Of a DNA stretch of 64,000 nt, positions 54,075-63,291 are shown in pieces (position 1 is the first letter of the stretch; each line of letters opens with the position of its first letter). The translations under genes were made by a program, and so were the position numbers. The notes beneath the pieces were generated by a model. That model did not search any database. It saw only the letters and a program-made list of their open reading frames with translations, and was not told the DNA's origin. The DNA comes from Salinadaptatus halalkaliphilus (GTDB taxonomy: Archaea; Halobacteriota; Halobacteria; Halobacteriales; Natrialbaceae): NCBI RefSeq assembly GCF_006543045.1, contig NZ_RBZW01000016.1, positions 119,375-183,374 of the forward strand, read 5' to 3'.

Positions 54075-54440
54075 TTAGGACCGGGACACGAGTCCACGGG
54101 CTCGGTCGCCGATCGTCGGTTCCGGCTCGGGTCCCTGCCGGCCGAGTCGGCGTTTCGCGACTGTTTGGAGGCCCGTCTTCGTCGCCTCGGAATCCGCGAT
54201 GTCGACCAGCCAACCGGGGACTTGAGACTCGATCTCCGCTCGTTTTTCTGCCTTGAGCTGGGCGAACTTTCGAAGCGCGATACCGATGCCAATGAAGAGT
54301 CCGGCGTCGGCCAGTTCCCGACGGAACCGTTCCTGATCGTCCCGGACTGCGATCGCCTTGACGAGCGAGAGCACGCCAATGGCGAGATAGAGCTTCGACG
54401 TTCTCGAGGGATCGCCGCTGAGTATCCGTGCAAGCGCCAT
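54075..54440 (-). CDS. Small conserved membrane-associated protein
   Basis: A 121-residue protein with one or two weakly hydrophobic segments (KLYLAIGVLSLVKAIAV; LADAGLFIGIGIALRKF) and a basic central stretch, ending in a polar tail. Haloarchaeal hypothetical protein with no known role. Its stop is 7 bp from that of the cupredoxin gene on the other strand. Confidence 0.62.
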   Translation of the reverse strand: MALARILSGDPSRTSKLYLAIGVLSLVKAIAVRDDQERFRRELADAGLFIGIGIALRKFAQLKAEKRAEIESQVPGWLVDIADSEATKTGLQTVAKRRLGRQGPEPEPTIGDRARGLVSRS

Positions 54441-54500
54441 GCGAGGCGACGTACCACGTTCCCGTCCTTAAAGGTGCGCTCGACTCACGAACGGTCCGCC

Positions 54501-55604
54501 TCAATCGATGATAGTCGCCTCCCACTCGACGAGCCAGTTCCCCAGGTCGTCGTACAGTTCCTCGTAGTCGAACGCTACCGACTCTTCGGGTTCGACGGCC
54601 GCCATTTCGAACTGGCCCTCGAGATCGACGTACTCGTCCGTGACGGCCGGAAACTGAACGTTTCGGGTCGCCAGTTCGGCCTGAATCTCTCGGGAAAGGA
54701 CGAAATCGACGAACTGGTAGGCGAGTTCGCGTTTGGTCGTCGCCTCGAAGATCGCGATCGCTTCGGTGGTGCGATAGCCCGACTCCTCGAGGGTCGCGAC
54801 CTGGTGGCGGTCGAGATTCCGGTCGGCCGTGATCGCGCCGACGCGATCGGTCGAATAGGAGACGACCATCGGCCGCTCGCCCTCGAGGTAGTCCCCGAGG
54901 TAAGCGTCACTCCAGCGGTCCCGGATCTCGACGCCGTTTGCCGCGAGCGACCGCCAGAACTCGAGGTAGTCCTCGCCGTAGGCGGCGATCGTCCACAGCA
55001 AGAACGCTCGCCCGGGCCTGGAGTAGCGGGGGTCCTGGGTGAGCAACGCGTCCTCGTAGGCGTCCTCGAGCAGATCCGCGAACGTCGCCGGCGTCTCGAG
55101 GTCTCGCTCGTCGTAGACGAGGCTCACGTAGCCCGTCCCGAACGGGATCGCTCTATCGTGGGGTTCCTCGAACGCGAGATCGTCGCGGACCCGACCCGCG
55201 TGCTCGAGGCGGCCGCGCTCGAGCGAGCCGAACAGCCGACTGGCGAGGGTGGTATCGATCCGGACAAGTTGATCGACGGTCACGCCGAGAAAGACGTCGA
55301 CGTCGATCTCGGCGTGGTAGCGAGCCCGCTGGACGTAGTGATCGATCCCCGATTCGGGGACGACCCACTCGAGAGTGGCGTCGGGGTACGCGTCTTCGAA
55401 GGCCTCGGCGAGCCACTCGCCGGCAGACTGCTCGCCGGCGAGCAACGACGAATACGTCGCGACTCGGAGCGTTCCCTCGTCTTCGCCGTCGGGATCGATA
55501 GGCTCCTCACCGTTTGGTTCGTCGTCGTCGTTGCGGGTGATACAGCCCGCCAGACCGACGGCCGTCCCGGTTGCGAGGCCGCGGACCATCGTCCGCCGTC
55601 TCAT
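54501..55604 (-). CDS. Thiamine ABC transporter substrate-binding lipoprotein
   Basis: A 367-residue class I binding protein. The N-terminus combines a twin-arginine (MRRRTMVRG) and a lipobox ending LAGC at Cys21, so it is a lipid-anchored surface protein. The body follows ThiB/TbpA: LRVATYSSLL, ESGIDHYVQRARYHAEIDVD, IPFGTGYVSLVYDERDL, SYSTDRVGAIT and FVDFVLSREIQAELATRN. The permease and ATPase are not in the window. Start at 55604 (ATG) rather than 55637 follows the signal sequence. Confidence 0.85.
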   Translation of the reverse strand: MRRRTMVRGLATGTAVGLAGCITRNDDDEPNGEEPIDPDGEDEGTLRVATYSSLLAGEQSAGEWLAEAFEDAYPDATLEWVVPESGIDHYVQRARYHAEIDVDVFLGVTVDQLVRIDTTLASRLFGSLERGRLEHAGRVRDDLAFEEPHDRAIPFGTGYVSLVYDERDLETPATFADLLEDAYEDALLTQDPRYSRPGRAFLLWTIAAYGEDYLEFWRSLAANGVEIRDRWSDAYLGDYLEGERPMVVSYSTDRVGAITADRNLDRHQVATLEESGYRTTEAIAIFEATTKRELAYQFVDFVLSREIQAELATRNVQFPAVTDEYVDLEGQFEMAAVEPEESVAFDYEELYDDLGNWLVEWEATIID

Positions 55605-55698
55605 TATCGGATGGTCTCGCCGAGGCGGCTTAAGCATCGTGTCTCCACCGGCACTGGTTTGTCAGAAAGACTTTGTCGGTTCGGCGAGAGTCGTTGCT

Positions 55699-56802
55699 GT
55701 GTCATCGACCGAGGTACCACGCCAGTACGTCCTCGCGGGTATCGTCGTCGCGCTTGGAGTGGTGACCGCAGGGATCTTACTCGAGGTGCTGGGGACGATC
55801 CTCTTCGCGTTGACCGTCGCCTACGTGCTCGCACCGGTGCAAGGATGGCTCGTCAGACGCGGCCTCTCGGAGTGGACTGGCGCAGTCGTGGCGACCCTGT
55901 TCGGATTCGTCACGACGGTCGCGGTCTTCTCGCCGATCGTCATGACGCTGTACCTTCGCACCGACGAAATTATCGACATCGTCGAGGGGCTTCCGGCGGA
56001 GATCCCGATTACGATCCTCGAGTACACCTACACCGTCGAGGTAGTCGAACTGCAAGCGCTGGCGGTCGACATCCTCGCCGGCGTCGCCGTCTCGGTGGTC
56101 ACGCAGTTGCCCGTCCTCGCGGTCAAGTTTGCGCTGTTTGCCATCCTGCTGTTCGCGCTGCTGTTGCAAGGCGACGCCGCCGGTCGAGCCGCTATCGCGC
56201 CGGTGCCGCCTGCCTACCGTGACGTCGTCTTCGCACTCGCCACGCGGGCTCGAGAGACGCTGTACGCGATCTACGTGCTCCAGCTCGCGACGGCCGTCGC
56301 GACGCTGCTTATCGCCTACCCGCTGTTCTGGGCGCTTGGCTACGAGCTGGCCTTTACGCTCGCACTGTTTGCCGCCATCCTGCAGTTCGTCCCGATCATC
56401 GGCCCGACGCTCCTGATCGCGCCGATCGCACTCTACCAGGTCGCCGCAGGCGAGTTACTGGCCGCGGCCCTCATCGGCGTCCTCGGTATCGCACTCGTGG
56501 CCTGGTTCCCCGACATCGTCGTCCGACCGCGGCTGGCCCGTCGCTCGGCCGGCATTCCCGGGAGCCTCTACTTCGTCGGCTTCACCGGCGGACTCTTTAC
56601 TCTCGGTGCGATCGGTATCGTCGTCGGCCCGCTGATCGTCGCCGTCTTCGTCGAGGCCGTCGACCTGCTAGCCGACGAAGTCAACACCGACGCCAGCTTC
56701 GCCGAACTGGCCGAGCGAGAGACCGACGGCCCCGACGACGGCGAATCGACCGGGACAGAAACGACCTACGAAGAGTCGGGCTCTCGAGTTGCGCTCGAGT
56801 AA
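55699..56802 (+). CDS. AI-2E family transporter/permease
   Basis: A 367-residue membrane protein with about eight helices of the PerM/AI-2E exporter family (TVAYVLAPVQGWLVRRG, LFAAILQFVPIIGPTLLIAP, LYFVGFTGGLFTLGAIGIVV, GPLIVAVFVEAVDLL). Many members are ion or metabolite exchangers, so the autoinducer name is only a family label. Start taken as GTG 55699 (VSSTEVPRQY), since the codons before it belong to the divergent promoter; an earlier GTG is possible. Confidence 0.82.
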   Translation: MSSTEVPRQYVLAGIVVALGVVTAGILLEVLGTILFALTVAYVLAPVQGWLVRRGLSEWTGAVVATLFGFVTTVAVFSPIVMTLYLRTDEIIDIVEGLPAEIPITILEYTYTVEVVELQALAVDILAGVAVSVVTQLPVLAVKFALFAILLFALLLQGDAAGRAAIAPVPPAYRDVVFALATRARETLYAIYVLQLATAVATLLIAYPLFWALGYELAFTLALFAAILQFVPIIGPTLLIAPIALYQVAAGELLAAALIGVLGIALVAWFPDIVVRPRLARRSAGIPGSLYFVGFTGGLFTLGAIGIVVGPLIVAVFVEAVDLLADEVNTDASFAELAERETDGPDDGESTGTETTYEESGSRVALE

Positions 56803-56897
56803 CCGACGCGCAATCGCGACTCGAGCGTCGATCACCACACCAGTTGGATTCCGAGCCAGTTGATCGCTTTTTCACCCTGGGCGTGATAGGTAGCCAC

Positions 56898-57602
56898 ATG
56901 GTCACTGGTCGAACCATCGTACACGCGATCATCGGCGCGGTCGTCGGTGTCGTCCTCTCGTTTATCCCCTTCTCGACGGTCATCGGCGGGGCTGTCGCCG
57001 GCTTCCTCGAGGGGCCGGACAACCGCGAGGGAGCCATCGTCGGCGCACTGGTCGGCGCGATCACCTTCCTGCCGTTCGTCGGGATCGGGCTGCTCCTGAT
57101 CGCGTTTATGGGCGTCGGAATCGGCACCGCCGGAGTCCCCATCGGCGGGGCGCTGATCGCCCTGCTATTTTTCGTCTTCGCGCTGTCGATCGTGCTGCTC
57201 TACACCGTCGGGATGGCGGTCCTCGGCGGGTATCTCGGGGCGTACCTCGCGCGGGAGTACCCCGATCGGCGAACCTCGACGCGGCGAACGATCGGCATCG
57301 ACGAACGCCCCACGGCCGGGACGCGCTCACACGATCGAGCCGCGACGATCGACCGGACGCGCTCGCGACACTGGCAGTCCACGACCAGCGGCCTCGAGGA
57401 CGACCTGGCAACGCCTCGCCACGACGATCAGGACAGTCAACCGGATGCGACTGGCCCACCGAGCGACGATGCCAGCGGTGTCGATGACATCGACGGCGGG
57501 ACCGCTCCCGACGAGACTGCCGAGAGTGACCTCGAGGGTACCGACGAGACGGCGTCGACCCGGTCCCAGAAAGATCGGGAATCCGATCGCGAGACGGAGT
57601 GA
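56898..57602 (+). CDS. DUF5518-like membrane protein
   Basis: A 234-residue protein. Residues 1-115 carry four membrane helices with Gly-rich packing (IIGAVVGVVLSFIPFSTVIG, GAVAGFLEGPDNREGAIVGA), the pattern of haloarchaeal DUF5518 proteins. The C-terminal half is a disordered acidic tail (Asp/Thr/Ser/Glu-rich), which is unusually long. ATG 56898 is chosen as the start of helix 1. Confidence 0.72.
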   Translation: MVTGRTIVHAIIGAVVGVVLSFIPFSTVIGGAVAGFLEGPDNREGAIVGALVGAITFLPFVGIGLLLIAFMGVGIGTAGVPIGGALIALLFFVFALSIVLLYTVGMAVLGGYLGAYLAREYPDRRTSTRRTIGIDERPTAGTRSHDRAATIDRTRSRHWQSTTSGLEDDLATPRHDDQDSQPDATGPPSDDASGVDDIDGGTAPDETAESDLEGTDETASTRSQKDRESDRETE

Positions 57603-57653
57603 GTGCGATCGGCCGAAGGTCTCAACTAGGTCGACTGGGATATCGAGACGATC

Positions 57654-58445
57654 ATGAGCGGTGGGGAGCTAGCTGGGGGGGCAGAGCCAGTGCAGTACTC
57701 GGTCGGGCCGTTGCTCGAACGGTCCCAACTCGAGTCGGATGGCGTCCTCGAGATCGGTATCGCCGTCGACGGCAGCGGCCGACTCGACGACCACGACCTC
57801 GATGTCCTGGTGCCGTCGCCCCGGATCGATCCCGGCGAGGCGATCGAACTCGGCGTCTTCGTCTCGAGCGTCGGCGAGATCGAGGCGGTCGATCTCACGG
57901 TGTTCTACGACGACACGGCCGTCCTCGATCTCGAAGATCCGGGCATCGTCCGACGCAACGTCGCGACGGGGACGCCTGGAGGTGACGGACGAACTCTCGA
58001 GGCCGACCGAGGGGGAGGGGAGACGACACACGAACGCGCCTCGACTGCGGACGATGCGACCGAATTGGGGGAGCCAATCGACTCGAACGCGTCGCCCGAA
58101 CCAGACGGGACAACAGCGTCGATAGCCCAACACGTCCACTCGACGACGCTTCGTGACGGGACGGCTGCGACCGACTCCCCGCTCGAGCAGCGACCGCTTG
58201 GCGGGAGTCACCAGGACGATCCGGCCTACATCCTCGAGTTGAACACGCGTGCGAGCGCACCGACGGGCGAGTACCCGCTCTCGGTGATGTGTACGTATCG
58301 CAGCGAGGACGGCATCAAACGGGTTCGAAAACGACCGACCGTTCGGATTCGAAGCTGGCACGAACGGTGGCGACCGTGGCTCCTCCGGACGGCTCTTGGC
58401 GCCGTCGTTCTCGGCGCGCTCGTGCTCGTCGTCCTTGCACTGTAA
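57654..58445 (+). CDS. Tail-anchored unknown protein
   Basis: A 263-residue protein: a beta-rich domain (about 15-105; YSVGPLLERSQLESDGVLEI, LDVLVPSPRIDPGEAIELGV, VDLTVFYDDTAVLDLED), a disordered Thr/Asp/Gly linker (about 108-195), a second beta part (AYILELNTRASAPTGEYPLS) and one C-terminal membrane helix (about 243-263, LGAVVLGALVLVVLAL). It resembles an immunoglobulin-like domain held to the membrane by its tail; no family recognised. It converges with the next gene, two bases apart. Confidence 0.62.
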   Translation: MSGGELAGGAEPVQYSVGPLLERSQLESDGVLEIGIAVDGSGRLDDHDLDVLVPSPRIDPGEAIELGVFVSSVGEIEAVDLTVFYDDTAVLDLEDPGIVRRNVATGTPGGDGRTLEADRGGGETTHERASTADDATELGEPIDSNASPEPDGTTASIAQHVHSTTLRDGTAATDSPLEQRPLGGSHQDDPAYILELNTRASAPTGEYPLSVMCTYRSEDGIKRVRKRPTVRIRSWHERWRPWLLRTALGAVVLGALVLVVLAL

Positions 58446-58447
58446 GG

Positions 58448-59197
58448 CTACTGGGGATCGACCACGAAGACGAGGCTTCCGTCCTCGAGGCCGTCGAGAC
58501 GGACGCTCGCGGAAAACGTCTCGCCAGTCGGTTGCCTACAGTGACAGGTTCCGCGCCAGCGCCAGCCGTCGATTGCGGTGGGGATAGCTGTCGCCTCGAG
58601 TCGATCGACAGTCTCGGTCCCGAACACCGTCTGCCAGGGCTGGCCGACGAGGTCGTCGCTACCGGTCTCGAACAGCGCCACGAACGATCGGTTCGCAAAC
58701 TCGAACTGGCCGTCGGGATCGACGATAGCGATCGGGTCGGCGGCGAGTTCGATGCCGACAAGCGCTCGGTCTGCAAGCCCCGTCAGTCGTCTGCGCTCGA
58801 CGAGCAGCGAAATTCTGAACCGAAGCCTCTCGCCGTCGATATCACCGTCATCCGATCCGATCACGTCCGCCCATCGATCGTCGGCCGCGGCCTCGAGCAC
58901 CGACGGCGAACGCTCGCGATCGATCATCACAACTGGCAGCGTCGCGTGCTGGGTTCGAACACGCTCGAAGAACGCAGGCACGGAGCCCTCGAGGACGGCC
59001 AGGTCCCAGACGAGACAGTCGACATCGTCGAGCCCGTCCAGCGCGGCTGCCGTCGAGGTTACCGTCCGAATCTCGAGGCAGTCGCTGTCGGAGTCTACGC
59101 CCTCGAGGCCCTCGTTCTCGGCGAAGACGAGCGCGCGACTCGTCGACCGGACCGTCGACGGTTCGAGCACGGCCGCGTCGGTAGGGAGTATCGTCAT
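58448..59197 (-). CDS. REC-like and PAS domain signalling protein
   Basis: A 249-residue cytoplasmic protein. The first half reads like a degenerate receiver (VDCLVWDLAVLEGSVPAFFE, LPVVMIDRERSP) in which the usual acidic pocket is only partly present, and the second half is a PAS domain (LAADPIAIVDPDGQFEFANR, VGQPWQTVFGTE, WRGTCHCRQPTGETF). There is no kinase or output domain, so it would act through another protein. Start ATG 59197. Confidence 0.68.
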   Translation of the reverse strand: MTILPTDAAVLEPSTVRSTSRALVFAENEGLEGVDSDSDCLEIRTVTSTAAALDGLDDVDCLVWDLAVLEGSVPAFFERVRTQHATLPVVMIDRERSPSVLEAAADDRWADVIGSDDGDIDGERLRFRISLLVERRRLTGLADRALVGIELAADPIAIVDPDGQFEFANRSFVALFETGSDDLVGQPWQTVFGTETVDRLEATAIPTAIDGWRWRGTCHCRQPTGETFSASVRLDGLEDGSLVFVVDPQ

Positions 59198-59275
59198 CGG
59201 GGGACGAGTGGTGACCGCCGGCATTGAATTCGAGACGAGGACATCTGGTGACGATCGACACCGGATAGCCCGCCG

Positions 59276-59533
59276 TTACGTTGATTCATGGACGGTGCCG
59301 TCAACGGCGACGGTGCCATCACTTCGCACCTCGATCGCGTGAGATGCGTACTCGAATTGAACGCTTGCGTGTCCGTTCGGGTCGGCCTGAAAGAGCCGAT
59401 CGAGTGCTTCTGGATCGATGGCGTGATACAGCGGCTCGAGTTCGAGCGGGTCGGTATCGGTCGTCTCTGCGAGTGCTTCGACGACACGAAGACTCGGCGA
59501 ATCACGGTGGTAGTCCAGCGTAGTTCCAGTCAT
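59276..59533 (-). CDS. HalOD1 output-domain protein
   Basis: An 85-residue single-domain protein with the haloarchaeal output domain 1 pattern: SPSLRVVEALAETTDTDPLE, LYHAIDPEALDRLFQ, ASVQFEYASHAIEVRSDGTV. This domain accompanies halophilic two-component systems. I place the start at ATG 59533, about 20 nt after the site expected from the TATA box (ACGTATATAG, about 59575-59584); the Met at 59566 is too close to the TATA. Confidence 0.72.
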   Translation of the reverse strand: MTGTTLDYHRDSPSLRVVEALAETTDTDPLELEPLYHAIDPEALDRLFQADPNGHASVQFEYASHAIEVRSDGTVAVDGTVHEST

Positions 59534-59768
59534 CACGACTGGACAGAGGGCAGCGACGGGTAACATACTGTCCACTATATACGTATCCGTCTCGGTAGCT
59601 GGACGGTACACATATAGCCCCCGACCGTTCGGACGGACGGCGACGGATGGATCGAGACGATCTGGGAGGCCAATCGGGCCCGGACACGATGGAGCTACTG
59701 GATGGCGATCCGTACGAGACGAGTGCTCGAGGCCAACAGTATATGGGCCGGCCGGCCGAAGCAGCAGT

Positions 59769-61283
59769 ATGGTCGTCGGAGACGTCACCACTGGAACGGA
59801 CGTACTGGTTATCGGCGCGGGGCCGGCCGGCTACACGGCTTCGATTCGTGCGGGGCAGCTCGATCTAGATGTCACGCTCGTCGAAAAATCGGCCTACGGG
59901 GGCACCTGCCTGAATCACGGCTGTATCCCCTCGAAGGCGCTGATCACCGCGACGGACCTCGCACACGAGGCGCGCCACGCCGAGGCGATGGGAATTCATG
60001 CCGACCCGGCGGTCGACCTCTCTGGAATGGTCAACTGGAAGGATGACGTCGTCGACCAGCTCACCGGCGGCGTCGAGAAGCTCTGTAAAGCCAACGGCGT
60101 GAACCTCCTCGAGGGGACCGCCACCTTCGTCGACGAGCACACGGCCCGGATCTCCCACGACGGCGAGGGGCAGGGTTCGGAAACCCTCGAGTTCGAACAC
60201 GCCATCGTCGCGACCGGGTCGCGCCCGATCTCGATCCCCGACTTCTCGTTCGAGGCCCCGCCCGTGTTGGACTCGAGGCAGGCCCTGTCGTTGGAGTCGG
60301 TGCCGGAGTCGCTAGTCGTCGTCGGCGCCGGTTACATCGGGATGGAACTGGCGAGCGTCTACGCGAAACTCGGTACCGACGTGACCGTCATCGAGATGCT
60401 CGACTCCATCTTGCCAGGGTACGACGACGACCTCAAGCGCCCGGTCAAACAGCGCGCGAACGAACTCGGGATCGACTTTCACTTCGAACACACCGCTTCC
60501 GAGTGGTACGAGCCGGGCGACGGCATCCGCGTCGTCGCCGAACCGGTCGACGGCGCCGCCGCAAATGGTGGGGGCGAGGCGCCACGCGCCTCGGAAGAAC
60601 CGAGCGGTGCAACCGCGAGTGGCAGTACCGAAGCGATCGAGGACGAACGCCTCGAGATCGACGCCGAGACGGTTCTCGTCGCCGTCGGTCGCGAACCGGT
60701 CTCGGACACGCTCGATCTCGAGGCGGCCGGCGTCGAGACCGATGACCGGGGCTTCATCGAGACCGATTCGCACGCACGCACGAACGTCAACCACATCTTC
60801 GCCGTCGGCGATGTCGCCGGCGAACCGATGCTCGCGCACAAAGGCAGCGCCGAAGGACAGGTCGCCGCCGAGGTCATCGCCGGCGAACCCGCGGCAATCG
60901 ATCACCAGGCGATGCCCGCGGTCATCTTTACCGATCCCGAAATCGCGACCGTCGGCATGCCCGAGTCCGAGGCCGCTGAGGCTGGCTTCGATCCCGTTAC
61001 CGGCGAATTTCCGTTCCGAGCCAGCGGTCGCGCGCTGACGACCGGCGAGAGCGACGGGTTCGTCAAGATCGTCGCCGACTCGGCCGACGGATTCGTCCTC
61101 GGTGCCAGCATCGTCGGCCCCGAAGCGTCGGAACTGATCGCCGAACTCGGCCTCGCGATCGAACTCGGGGCGACGCTCGAGGACGTCGCTGCGACCGTCC
61201 ACGCCCATCCGACGCTGTCGGAGTCGGTGATGGAAGCTGCCGAAAACGCACTCGGACACGCGATTCACACGCTCAACCGCTGA
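59769..61283 (+). CDS. lpdA: Dihydrolipoyl dehydrogenase
   Basis: FAD flavoenzyme (E3) that reoxidises dihydrolipoamide. The 504-residue protein has DVLVIGAGPAGYTAS for FAD, the redox pair GGTCLNHGCIPSK (Cys47, Cys52), VVVGAGYIGMELASVYAKLG for NAD, the second FAD motif HIFAVGDVAGEPMLAHKG and the dimer-interface HAHPTLSES with the catalytic His. A hydrophilic insert of about 35 residues (Gly/Ala/Ser/Glu-rich, about 263-297) interrupts the NAD domain. The 2-oxoacid dehydrogenase genes are not adjacent. Confidence 0.95.
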   Translation: MVVGDVTTGTDVLVIGAGPAGYTASIRAGQLDLDVTLVEKSAYGGTCLNHGCIPSKALITATDLAHEARHAEAMGIHADPAVDLSGMVNWKDDVVDQLTGGVEKLCKANGVNLLEGTATFVDEHTARISHDGEGQGSETLEFEHAIVATGSRPISIPDFSFEAPPVLDSRQALSLESVPESLVVVGAGYIGMELASVYAKLGTDVTVIEMLDSILPGYDDDLKRPVKQRANELGIDFHFEHTASEWYEPGDGIRVVAEPVDGAAANGGGEAPRASEEPSGATASGSTEAIEDERLEIDAETVLVAVGREPVSDTLDLEAAGVETDDRGFIETDSHARTNVNHIFAVGDVAGEPMLAHKGSAEGQVAAEVIAGEPAAIDHQAMPAVIFTDPEIATVGMPESEAAEAGFDPVTGEFPFRASGRALTTGESDGFVKIVADSADGFVLGASIVGPEASELIAELGLAIELGATLEDVAATVHAHPTLSESVMEAAENALGHAIHTLNR

Positions 61284-61400
61284 CGATCGACGCGAGCGTT
61301 CACCGTGAAGGGGTTCCCTGACGTGTTCGGACGGACTCCCGGCCAGCGGGAACGACCATGATACACCTTCATCTGGGGGGCCGTCGGTACGCCTGTACCA

Positions 61401-62570
61401 ATGACTCCTCCCACTCCGACGCCGGGTCGACGGACTGTTCTCTCGACCGCCGGCGCCGCCACGTTCGGTGCATTCGCTGGCTGTCTCTCGACTATCACGG
61501 GCGACGACGCCGAAGGTGCGACAGGTGGCTCCAGCGCCGATGAGACGACCGACGTCGCCGATACCGGGGACGGACCGCTGACCGACTACGCCTACACCGA
61601 CCCCCCACAGATCGTCGACCTCGCCGAACAGAACTACGAATCGACACTGCGAACCGTGCCGGCTCGCCACCAGTTCGTCACCGACGACGCCAGCGCAGGC
61701 CCGGTCGAACTCCCCGAAGTCTGGGCCTGGCAGGCCGACGACCTCGCTCCCTCCGTCCCCGGCCCGATCTATCGCATGCGGGAAGGCGAGACGTTCGAAC
61801 TCACCTACGACAACAGCGATCACGACCGCCCACACACCGTCCACGTCCACGCCCTCACGAAGTCCTGGGAAGACGACGGTGCCCCCGTCACCAACCGCGA
61901 TCAGGTCGGCCCCGGCGAGAGCCACACCTACACCCTCGAGGCCGACGTTCCGGGAACCCACGTTTACCACTGCCACTACCAGACCCACAACCACCTCGAC
62001 ATGGGGATGTACGGCATCCTGCGGGTCGATCCGGCGGACTACCAGCCGCCGGACCGCGAGTACTTCTTTACACTTCGCGACTGGGACACGCGTCTGCACA
62101 CGCTCGAGGCCGGCGGCGACGCCGACTACGATCCGGTCGAGCGCTCCTCTGACGCCTACACGATCAACGGTCGCAGCGCCCCGACGACGTTCCACCCCGA
62201 ACTGGGGACGCCGCTGATCGTCTCTCAGGGTGACACCGTCCAGCTCAACATCGCGAACAACGGCTACGAATCCCACCCGTTCCACACTCACGGCCACCGC
62301 TTTACCGTGGTCGAGAAAGACGGCGCGCCGGTTCCCGAGGCGGCACAGCACGAGGAAGATGTCGTCAACATCGGTCCGGCCGAGCGCTACACCCTCGAGT
62401 TCGTGGCCGACGCCGACCCGGGTATCTACCCGGCACACTGTCACAAAGTCCACCACGTCACGACCGAGGGCCGGTATCCCGGCGGGATGGCGACGGCGAT
62501 CGTCTACGAGGACGCGATGGACACCGACGAGTTCGCAGAAATCATGGACGATGCCGGCCTCGAGGGGTAA
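61401..62570 (+). CDS. Multicopper oxidase (two-domain, lipoprotein-like)
   Basis: A 389-residue secreted oxidase. The leader has twin Arg (GRRTVLSTAG) and an AGC lipobox (FGAFAGC, Cys28). Copper motifs: HTVHVHALTKSW, HVYHCHYQTHNHLDMGMYG (type 1 plus trinuclear ligands), HPFHTHGHRF and AHCHKVHHVTTEGRYPGGM. This resembles two-domain or copper-nitrite-reductase-like oxidases; laccase-type activity is the safest assignment. It follows lpdA but is probably independent. Confidence 0.88.
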   Translation: MTPPTPTPGRRTVLSTAGAATFGAFAGCLSTITGDDAEGATGGSSADETTDVADTGDGPLTDYAYTDPPQIVDLAEQNYESTLRTVPARHQFVTDDASAGPVELPEVWAWQADDLAPSVPGPIYRMREGETFELTYDNSDHDRPHTVHVHALTKSWEDDGAPVTNRDQVGPGESHTYTLEADVPGTHVYHCHYQTHNHLDMGMYGILRVDPADYQPPDREYFFTLRDWDTRLHTLEAGGDADYDPVERSSDAYTINGRSAPTTFHPELGTPLIVSQGDTVQLNIANNGYESHPFHTHGHRFTVVEKDGAPVPEAAQHEEDVVNIGPAERYTLEFVADADPGIYPAHCHKVHHVTTEGRYPGGMATAIVYEDAMDTDEFAEIMDDAGLEG

Positions 62571-62589
62571 TCCACGACCGGCTGTAACG

Positions 62590-62883
62590 CTACTGGACGT
62601 ACAGCGAGTACGCGATCACGATGAAGCCGGCGAGGACGAGCAAGCTCTCGAGCAAAATTCCCGTCGCCAGGGGGACCCCGAGCAGTTCGTAGAGCATCCC
62701 TGCCAGAACGAGCCCGAGCGTGACGAGTCCAAAGCCCCCCGCGAGTAACCCGAGTGCCCGTTGTCGGGTCCGTCGATATGCTTTGAACGCGAAGTACGTA
62801 ATGACGCTGCCGACGACGAGCACGAGCGTCTTGACGACGGCGAGTGCAATTGCGACCTCGGTACCGCCTGTGTATGGGCTCAT
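62590..62883 (-). CDS. Three-helix membrane protein paired with HTH gene
   Basis: A 97-residue protein with three hydrophobic segments (VAIALAVVKTLVLVVGSVIT; ALGLLAGGFGLVTLGLVLAG; ATGILLESLLVLAGFIVIAY), the architecture of a haloarchaeal family I associate with DUF7521. Its ATG overlaps the stop of the upstream winged-helix gene by four bases (ATGA), so the two are translated together. Such pairs are widespread in haloarchaea and probably form a membrane-linked regulatory unit. Confidence 0.75.
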   Translation of the reverse strand: MSPYTGGTEVAIALAVVKTLVLVVGSVITYFAFKAYRRTRQRALGLLAGGFGLVTLGLVLAGMLYELLGVPLATGILLESLLVLAGFIVIAYSLYVQ

Positions 62884-63257
62884 GTTTCTTTTCGCACCTC
62901 CGACCACAACTCCGCGAGCCGTTCGTCGGCCGTCCGGGCCGGCCGCTCGATCTCGACGGTCAACTGTTGATCCTCGTCCAATCCGAGGGATATCTCGTCG
63001 AACGCGATCGCGTACTTGCTCGCGTGATGGCCGTCGCGTCTGATCTCCGTGGATTCTTCGAGCAGCGTCGCCTCGGTGAGCAACTCGAGTTTCCGGTATA
63101 GCGTCGACTGCGGAATGTCACACGCCTCCGTCAACTCCGAGGCCGTCATCGGCTCCTCGAGTTGCTGGATAATCTCCCGACAGTCGGGATCGTCGAGCGC
63201 GGAACAGATCGCTTCCGCCGATGGGGCTGACTCCGAGCCGAGCGGGTCCCGGACCAT
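62880..63257 (-). CDS. Winged-helix transcription regulator
   Basis: A 125-residue DNA-binding protein: ICSALDDPDCREIIQQLEEP, MTASELTEACDIPQSTLYRK and LELLTEATLLEESTEIRRDG form an ArsR-like winged helix, then a beta region and amphipathic helix. The ATG at 63257 is taken as start because the TATA (GATAAACC on the coding strand, about 63282-63289) is 28 nt upstream; Met at 63269 is too close. Its promoter carries an inverted repeat over the TATA. Confidence 0.82.
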   Translation of the reverse strand: MVRDPLGSESAPSAEAICSALDDPDCREIIQQLEEPMTASELTEACDIPQSTLYRKLELLTEATLLEESTEIRRDGHHASKYAIAFDEISLGLDEDQQLTVEIERPARTADERLAELWSEVRKET

Positions 63258-63274
63258 TCGTCCGCCCATTACGA

Positions 63275-63291
63275 CCGATATGGTTTATCGG
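63275..63291 (-). promoter_or_regulatory. Inverted repeat over the TATA box of the winged-helix gene
   Basis: CCGATATGGTTTATCGG on the plus strand has perfect 6-bp arms CCGATA and TATCGG around TGGTT, and it contains the TATA of the regulator gene. A dimeric winged-helix protein bound here would block TBP, a simple autoregulation arrangement. Confidence 0.45.

Noticed and set aside
60312..62456. 714-codon minus-strand frame opposite lpdA and the multicopper oxidase
   Set aside because: Spans two well-supported plus-strand genes and the gap between them; composition is that of an antisense frame.
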